A program made the position numbers and the translations under genes. From NCBI RefSeq assembly GCF_017352095.1, contig NZ_CP071463.1, positions 3,224,001-3,288,000 on the forward strand: a stretch of 64,000 bases of DNA. The letters run 5' to 3'. This stretch comes from Natrinema longum (lineage in GTDB: Archaea; Halobacteriota; Halobacteria; Halobacteriales; Natrialbaceae). Under the pieces are notes generated by a model that did not search any database, was not told the DNA's origin, and saw nothing but the letters and a program-made list of their open reading frames with translations. Below are positions 59,897 to 64,000 of the stretch, piece after piece; the first letter of the stretch is position 1; each line of letters opens with the position of its first letter.

Positions 59897-60175
59897 ATGA
59901 CTCGCAATGCTGACCGTCGACTCGAACGGCTGGAAGAGCGTATCGAGGAAAGCGAAGATCTCAGTAGCAACGATCAGGAGGCCCTCATCGACTTCGACAG
60001 ACAACTCGCCCTCCTCGGGAGTTAGTACGGTAAGCAGCGCCGTGCGAAGCTCGTCAGGCACTGTGTTCGGATCTCCGAGAACGTTGGTGGACTCGCAGAT
60101 GCTCTCGAAGAGAAGAGAGCCGCAAAGGACATCCTCCGATGGATTCACGAAACTGATGTCGACTGGAGCGTCTGA
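59897..60175 (+). pseudogene. Tyrosine-recombinase (integrase) N-terminal remnant
   Basis: The frame from ATG 59897 reads like the SAM-like N-terminal domain of haloarchaeal phage-type integrases: RRLERLEERIEESEDLSSND, then FDRQLALLGS, a TAG at 60023-60025, and on in the same frame KLVRHCVRISENVGGLADAL followed by AAKDILRWIHETDVDWSV and a TGA. The catalytic domain (Arg...Tyr) is absent. It is a truncated, stop-interrupted relic of an integrated element. Confidence 0.65.
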
Positions 60176-60334
60176 GTGATCGATTACGAAGCCGCTCGTG
60201 AGAAACTGAATCAGGGAGAGCCATTGAGTAACAGAGAGATCGCAGATCTAGTGCGTCACGCTGGTTTCACTGACGAAGAGTGGGAGGCGCTTCGGTCCAT
60301 TTCCAAACGAGTAAGAGGGAGGCGATTTGCCTGA
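60176..60334 (+). CDS. Possible small ORF after the integrase remnant
   Basis: A GTG immediately after the remnant's stop opens a 52-codon frame with regular composition (YEAAREKLNQGEPLSNREIA, then RHAGFTDEEWEALRSISKR), looking like a small helix-turn-helix. It may be a co-transcribed element gene, or part of the same decayed locus. There is no ATG. Confidence 0.35.
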   Translation: MIDYEAAREKLNQGEPLSNREIADLVRHAGFTDEEWEALRSISKRVRGRRFA

Positions 60335-60691
60335 ATGGGGAAAGATGACCAGCAAACAGGCGAAGAGTAGCAGCTATCTGCGGAGGGGGCTCCGACTCGA
60401 GGCAAAACGACCAGCGACGACCAGGCAAAAGGCGGGGACTGCAAGGGGGTAGAAGGGAACCACGACCAGCAACGAGCAACGAACGAAGGGGATTAGGGAC
60501 TTCGAGCAGCAAAGAAGAGCCCAGAACCCCCCACTAACCGTGTGTCGATTATCCAGTTTGTTCCTGCTGCTCCTGAAGCTGCTGTACGTACTTCGATCGA
60601 GATTCAGCGTCGAGCACGTCCCAGATATCCGGAAGTGCCGTCACTAGTTCACTGAACAGAGTTACATATCTTTATTTCGTATCCTGTATTA
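60335..60691. other. Purine-rich, gene-poor stretch
   Basis: From 60335 to 60530 the plus strand is unusually rich in A and G with repeated GACCAG-type words and no credible ORF. The rest holds a minus-strand coding remnant (listed separately) and an AT-rich promoter region (ACATATCTTTATTTCG) before the gene at 60692. Confidence 0.5.
60549..60671 (-). pseudogene. C-terminal remnant of an unidentified gene
   Basis: Between two stops the minus strand encodes 40 codons of good composition (FSELVTALPDIWDVLDAESR, then KYVQQLQEQQEQ and a stop) without any start codon. It looks like the tail of a helical protein whose 5' part was removed. The family is unknown. Confidence 0.35.
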
Positions 60692-61468
60692 ATGTCTAGT
60701 AGTGCGGAAGGAGAGAACGATCGGATCTCACAGCTTCAAAGCTGGACAGAAACTCAAAGAATAGACCACTCTGAAATCGAAGACTGGTGGACGGACATTG
60801 AGAATGGGAGCGCAGCAGAAGCTGTCTCGGCGGTAGCACTCTTCGCAGAGGTTGCCTCGCAAACACCTGAACAGGTTGAGCGCTACAGCACGGACTTCGT
60901 AGAATTACTGGCTGACACGCGACCAGTAGAGTCCGGTGGGACCGTTGCTGGCCATGCAATGCGGGTGATCGCTGTCTTGGCTGAGACACAGCCTGGTATC
61001 GTAGAATCTGACCTGGATTTGTTGCTCACCAGAATCGTCGACGGTGGTCGACTCGCGAAAGTGTATGGCTGTCGTGCACTCGCTCACGCTGAAGGGCTCG
61101 ACGAGTCCTCGACGCTGGCGATAGCGGACGTACTCAAACGAGTGGTGGTGGAGACAACCGATGCCCACGTTGGGATCGCCGCGGCGACGGCCATCACGGC
61201 AATTCCATGTGAATATCCAGAGGACCGATTCGCTGACCCCTACGTGCAATTCCGGACGGACAAACTTGATTCGATCATTCTTCAGAAGGGCGACGACGTA
61301 GGTGAACGGTTCTACGAAATCATGCTTACAGCTGCGCTCCACGATCCGGAGGCGTTCGATCACGATCCGAAAGCAAGCCAACTACTCGAATATCTTCATA
61401 ACAAACACTCACTCAGACTCGATATCTCTGAGCAGACGTACCGGCTGGCTCAGTCACGGATCAGGTAA
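60692..61468 (+). CDS. Helical-repeat-like protein, unknown function
   Basis: A 258-residue protein of alternating helices with Ala/Leu patterns resembling HEAT/ARM repeats (AAEAVSAVALFAEVASQTPEQVERYSTDFVELLADTR; AKVYGCRALAHAEGLDESSTLAIADVLKRVVVE; HVGIAAATAITAIPCEYPEDR). No catalytic motif is visible. It is less acidic and less GC-rich than core genes. It converges with the MBL gene (10 bp between stops). A scaffold role is possible. Confidence 0.6.
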   Translation: MSSSAEGENDRISQLQSWTETQRIDHSEIEDWWTDIENGSAAEAVSAVALFAEVASQTPEQVERYSTDFVELLADTRPVESGGTVAGHAMRVIAVLAETQPGIVESDLDLLLTRIVDGGRLAKVYGCRALAHAEGLDESSTLAIADVLKRVVVETTDAHVGIAAATAITAIPCEYPEDRFADPYVQFRTDKLDSIILQKGDDVGERFYEIMLTAALHDPEAFDHDPKASQLLEYLHNKHSLRLDISEQTYRLAQSRIR

Positions 61469-61478
61469 TGGATTTGGT

Positions 61479-62961
61479 TTATTTTCGGCCTCGCTTATCA
61501 GATTCTTCTGATTGACTGGATTGCTTCGTTCCGGTGTGGATTTGTGAGGTAGACTGGTCCGATGTTGTAGACGCCGTTTGTGAAGACCGAGACATCGACT
61601 GTGGGGACGTATCAGCGAGTCGCTGGAGGGCTTTCTGGCGCTGCTCTCGAATGTCCTCTAGGGACGCCTCAGTGGCTGCTCCAAGTGATTGACTCACTTG
61701 TTGAGCTTCCTGCGAAAGATCATCTGCATTGCCTTCTGCGACAGATGATTCGGCTCCGTGTTCGTCGACGCTTACGTATTCGGTACTCATCGCGTTGGGG
61801 AAGCGATTGAGGGTGAGTCTCTCGGCATCTTTGGGGTAGCGTCGAATCGTGTCTGAGGCTTTGGATGCAGTCTCGAGATAGTCAGATTTGAACGCGATCT
61901 CTGGTGTGTCTCGCGGAAGATCCTCAGCAGAGATTGAGCCTTCTTCAAGAGCAGCGATCTCTTCCTGAGTCACGTCATTGGCCTTTGCGAAGTACTTCAG
62001 TGCCAAAATATCGGCTGGGGATGCGGCATCAACTTCTGGAATCTGTTCTATTTCTGCTTCTTTGTCACCTTCCTGTTTGATCGTCCCGTGGACACCCGTC
62101 CAGAAGACATCTATTCCATGCTCTTCGAGCCGTTCCAATACCTCATCTCTGGGATGTGAATATTCACTCTCTAACTCACTGGATACAACTACCTGATCTG
62201 GATTAACGGCGCTAAGGAAACTCCCCTTGTTTGTGTCGCCGTACCCATCTTTTGTAGCTTTATCAGAACCGTGATGGCCGATATGCAGTGTATCTGCATT
62301 TAGATCTAGGTTGCCATCCCGATGTTGTTTAACGAGCCAGTCTTCTCCGTGGTGGGCGCTACTATCCTGCATATCGCCCATAAGAAGCGTCGATTTTCCT
62401 GCGTCCGACTCGAGTTTAATAACGAGGCCGTTCTCGTTTGCCTTTTCAGGTTTTAAATTCCGCTCACGTTCTGTCTTTGGGCTTTTAAACGGAACAGTCC
62501 CCGATTTTGCTGGTGGTGATAGAATCTCACCAGAGACTGATTCGATAGTGTCTCCACTGCTGAGGTTGTTAATATTGTCTGCTGCAATACCGTGCTCAGA
62601 CAGTGCTTCAATGTAGTTTCTAAAGAGATCCGGATCAACCTGCCCCCTTTCTTCACCCACCTCAAATCTTGCTAAGTTTGGTTGTGAAGCACTGTTTATT
62701 TTGTACCCGGACTGCTTCAGGTCGAAAAGGCCAAGTATGTGATCCTGATGAATGTGGGTTGCGATAAAGTGGTCAATCGTTTTTTTTTTCTTTATCGCTA
62801 TCGATTGAGAGTTCTTCTTCAAAGACCCGCTCTAATTCATCAATCACTTTCGACTCATCTGCATCTATAAGCGTCTTCGTGCCATCAGAAGAGACGACAA
62901 GTTTAGCATCTGCTTGGCCGACATCGAGTGAGAAAATTTTCTGTGCAGGACTCCCACTCAT
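61479..62961 (-). pseudogene. ComEC-like MBL-fold hydrolase gene, frameshifted at an A10 run
   Basis: Two frames together make one protein. The first (62 codons from ATG 62961) has IFSLDVGQADAKLVVSSDGTKTLIDA, the ComEC-type MBL start. It stops at 62773-62775, just after a run of ten A on the coding strand. The second frame continues with TIDHFIATHIHQDHILGLFDL (metal motif HxHxDH), LVIKLESDAGKSTLLMGD, TLHIGHHGSDKATKDGYG and a long Ser/Gln-rich tail, to 61479. With nine A the frame would be intact. It could be a mutation, a sequencing slip, or programmed or transcriptional slippage. It overlaps the DUF3006 gene by four bases. Confidence 0.75.
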
Positions 62962-63275
62962 TCTTCTAATTCTTTTTCGGCAGATGATTGTAACCGTTTG
63001 AACTCATCGATCACTTCTTCATTCTCTTTTCTTTTTTTCTCGGTTAATTCGGGATCAAAGTTGAGGTTCTCGGGATCGAAATCGGTCTCATCAGGGCCCT
63101 CAGAGTTAATTTGTGTAGAGAAGTAATCACCTATGTCGTACTCGTCAGGAACATTTTCAATGCGCTCGTTGAACCCACGAATCGCCTTATTATTCTTGTA
63201 GAGGGTGAACCTTGCAATTCCATCCTCGATATTAGTGAATTTCATATAATAATTTTGATCTCCAGTATTACTCAT
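62958..63275 (-). CDS. DUF3006-like partner of the MBL protein
   Basis: A 105-residue protein with the DUF3006 pattern: a short beta domain (YYMKFTNIEDGIARFTLYKNNKAIRGF, then NVPDEYDIGDYFSTQI) followed by an acidic linker and a charged helix (LTEKKRKENEEVIDEFKRLQSSAEKEL). DUF3006 genes commonly sit directly before ComEC-like MBL genes. Its TGA overlaps the MBL ATG. The ATG at 63275 is chosen over one 12 codons upstream. A closely similar copy lies at 63743-64000. Confidence 0.7.
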   Translation of the reverse strand: MSNTGDQNYYMKFTNIEDGIARFTLYKNNKAIRGFNERIENVPDEYDIGDYFSTQINSEGPDETDFDPENLNFDPELTEKKRKENEEVIDEFKRLQSSAEKELEE

Positions 63276-63282
63276 ATCCAGT

Positions 63283-63342
63283 TCACCCCTTAGACAGTAT
63301 ATCGCTGGCAAAGCCTTCAGTATCGATCCAATCTTCGGACAT
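63283..63342 (-). CDS. Possible 19-residue leader ORF with a strong ribosome-binding site
   Basis: AAAGGAG stands six bases before an ATG at 63342, opening a 19-codon frame (MSEDWIDTEGFASDILSKG) that stops seven bases before the DUF3006 ATG. A TATA-like AAAAGCTATATTTTT lies upstream. This is the clearest Shine-Dalgarno in the region, so it is either a leader peptide or the remains of a gene start. Confidence 0.35.
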   Translation of the reverse strand: MSEDWIDTEGFASDILSKG

Positions 63343-63432
63343 TATGATCTCCTTTAGTAGAGAGAAAAATATAGCTTTTCATGCTCCGAGAGGCAGACTA
63401 CAAATTACTCGTCACTTCAGCCATCCTATTCG

Positions 63433-63750
63433 TCAACAGAATCGTGTCTCGGTTCGATATTGATAGAAGTTCATTGTATACAGTTTTAGATGTGTCCCCA
63501 AAGCCAGCAACAGTATCGTCGTGAACTGCGTGACGGCCATTTGATCAAGCTCGTATCGTCTTTCTATATTCTCTCCTGTAGTTCGGTCAGATAATACATC
63601 GTCCAGCTCGTCACCGGCCTCAGCCACATCAGCATCGATTAGGATCCGTTCACCGTCTGGCGTAACTACAAGGTGTGCATCTGCTTAGCCTCAATCCAAT
63701 GTATAGATCTCAAAGTCGGTGTTTTCCGTACCCTCTGACCCGCTATTCAT
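63433..63750 (-). pseudogene. Second ComEC-like MBL gene, truncated with two in-frame stops
   Basis: The frame from ATG 63750 repeats the MBL start of the first module: FEIYTLD, stop, G, stop, ADAHLVVTPDGERILIDADV, where the intact copy has FSLDVGQADAKLVV...LIDAD. TGA and TAA thus replace the Val and Gln codons. The frame goes on to 63433 without the HxHxDH motif. Its start overlaps the stop of the adjacent DUF3006 copy, as in the intact module. Confidence 0.7.
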
Positions 63751-64000
63751 CTTTCTCACCGAAATCGAATGGACCTTCGTTTATATTGTTTTGAATCTCT
63801 TCTTTCACTTCCTCCGTGAGTTCTTGATCGTATTCCAGGGAAACGGTTTTCTCGTCCTCAAATGTCGGTCGGAACTGAGCATTGTCGCCTATCTCGTCAG
63901 GGAACTCATCCGGATCCCAAATGAAGAACCGTTCCCGCTCACTATCTTTGTACAACGCCATCCTCGCAACCCCTTCTTCGATATTTCTGAAGCTTACCCG
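63743..64000 (-). CDS. Second DUF3006-like protein (5' end outside the window)
   Basis: The last 85 codons are present and run off the window end. VSFRNIEEGVARMALYKDSERERFF aligns with KFTNIEDGIARFTLYKNNKAIRGF of the first copy, followed by the same acidic linker and a shorter helix (QELTEEVKEEIQNNINE). The internal ATG at 63961 is not the start because similarity extends upstream of it. Its TAG overlaps the ATG of the broken second MBL gene. Confidence 0.65.
   Translation of the reverse strand, partial: RVSFRNIEEGVARMALYKDSERERFFIWDPDEFPDEIGDNAQFRPTFEDEKTVSLEYDQELTEEVKEEIQNNINEGPFDFGEKDE

Noticed and set aside
60335-60530. Possible CRISPR-like or tandem repeat in the purine-rich stretch
   Set aside because: GACCAG words recur but without a fixed period or repeat length; no array structure is present. 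No CRISPR array was seen anywhere in the window.

Overview
This window is about 64 kb of haloarchaeal chromosome (class Halobacteria). The lineage may be Natrialbales, but that is only an impression. Supporting signs are GC-rich DNA, very acidic proteins, many genes with a TATA-like box about 25 nt before the ATG (leaderless style), and haloarchaeal families: a HalX response regulator, a Bat-type HTH regulator, the cba-type ba3 oxidase, RPA3/RPAP3, a DR2241/CbiX pair and CDGSH and TRAM proteins. From about 1 to 58.8 kb it looks like ordinary core chromosome. From about 58.8 kb to the end the DNA becomes AT-rich, coding is sparse or broken, and mobile-element debris appears.

Layout. 0-4.8 kb: metabolic genes (BtpA-like, Old Yellow Enzyme, HpaI-type aldolase, redoxin). 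5-6.4 kb: an iron-siderophore binding lipoprotein whose TATA box lies between two DtxR-type palindromes, beside the last 30 codons of an ABC exporter. 6.4-17 kb: Lrp regulator with aminotransferase, Eis-like acetyltransferase, a degenerate histidine kinase facing a HalX regulator, purL, and a PHP/asparagine-synthase-like pair. 17.5-24.2 kb: Mrp ATPase, a four-cluster Fe-S protein with an NrfD membrane subunit and a small membrane protein but no catalytic subunit, a Bat-type regulator, and three single-domain DUF2249 genes. Copies of a 12-bp palindrome (CGAAY-N2-GTTCG) lie upstream of these genes, mostly about 38-40 nt before the start codon. This looks like a small low-oxygen respiratory regulon.

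24.3-32.9 kb: Trm112, DR2241/CbiX, TRAM, a radical SAM protein, small zinc proteins, Hsp20, an FAD oxidoreductase and CDGSH. 33-39.6 kb: a cytochrome ba3 oxidase operon (cbaDBAC) divergent from a copper-ATPase/SafE-like assembly operon. 39.6-45.5 kb: a mannose-1-phosphate guanylyltransferase-like gene, a DapA-like gene, rpa3-rpap3 and small DNA-binding-like proteins. At 45.7 kb is tRNA-His(GTG); two further partial copies of its 3' end lie 0.15 and 3.1 kb downstream, which suggests past integration. 46-53 kb: FrdA/NadB-like flavoprotein, MBL hydrolase, alpha/beta hydrolase, membrane protein and aldo/keto reductase. 53.7-58 kb: a tightly coupled MoxR-DUF4129-DUF58 operon, then a beta-carbonic anhydrase.

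58.8-64 kb: an 82-bp palindromic MITE-like element, an integrase N-terminal remnant with an in-frame stop, small ORFs, a helical-repeat-like protein, and two tandem DUF3006 + ComEC-like metallo-beta-lactamase modules. The MBL gene of the first module is frameshifted at a run of ten A; that of the second has two stops and a truncation. The best candidates for something new are the palindrome-linked respiratory/DUF2249 cluster and the duplicated DUF3006/MBL modules.
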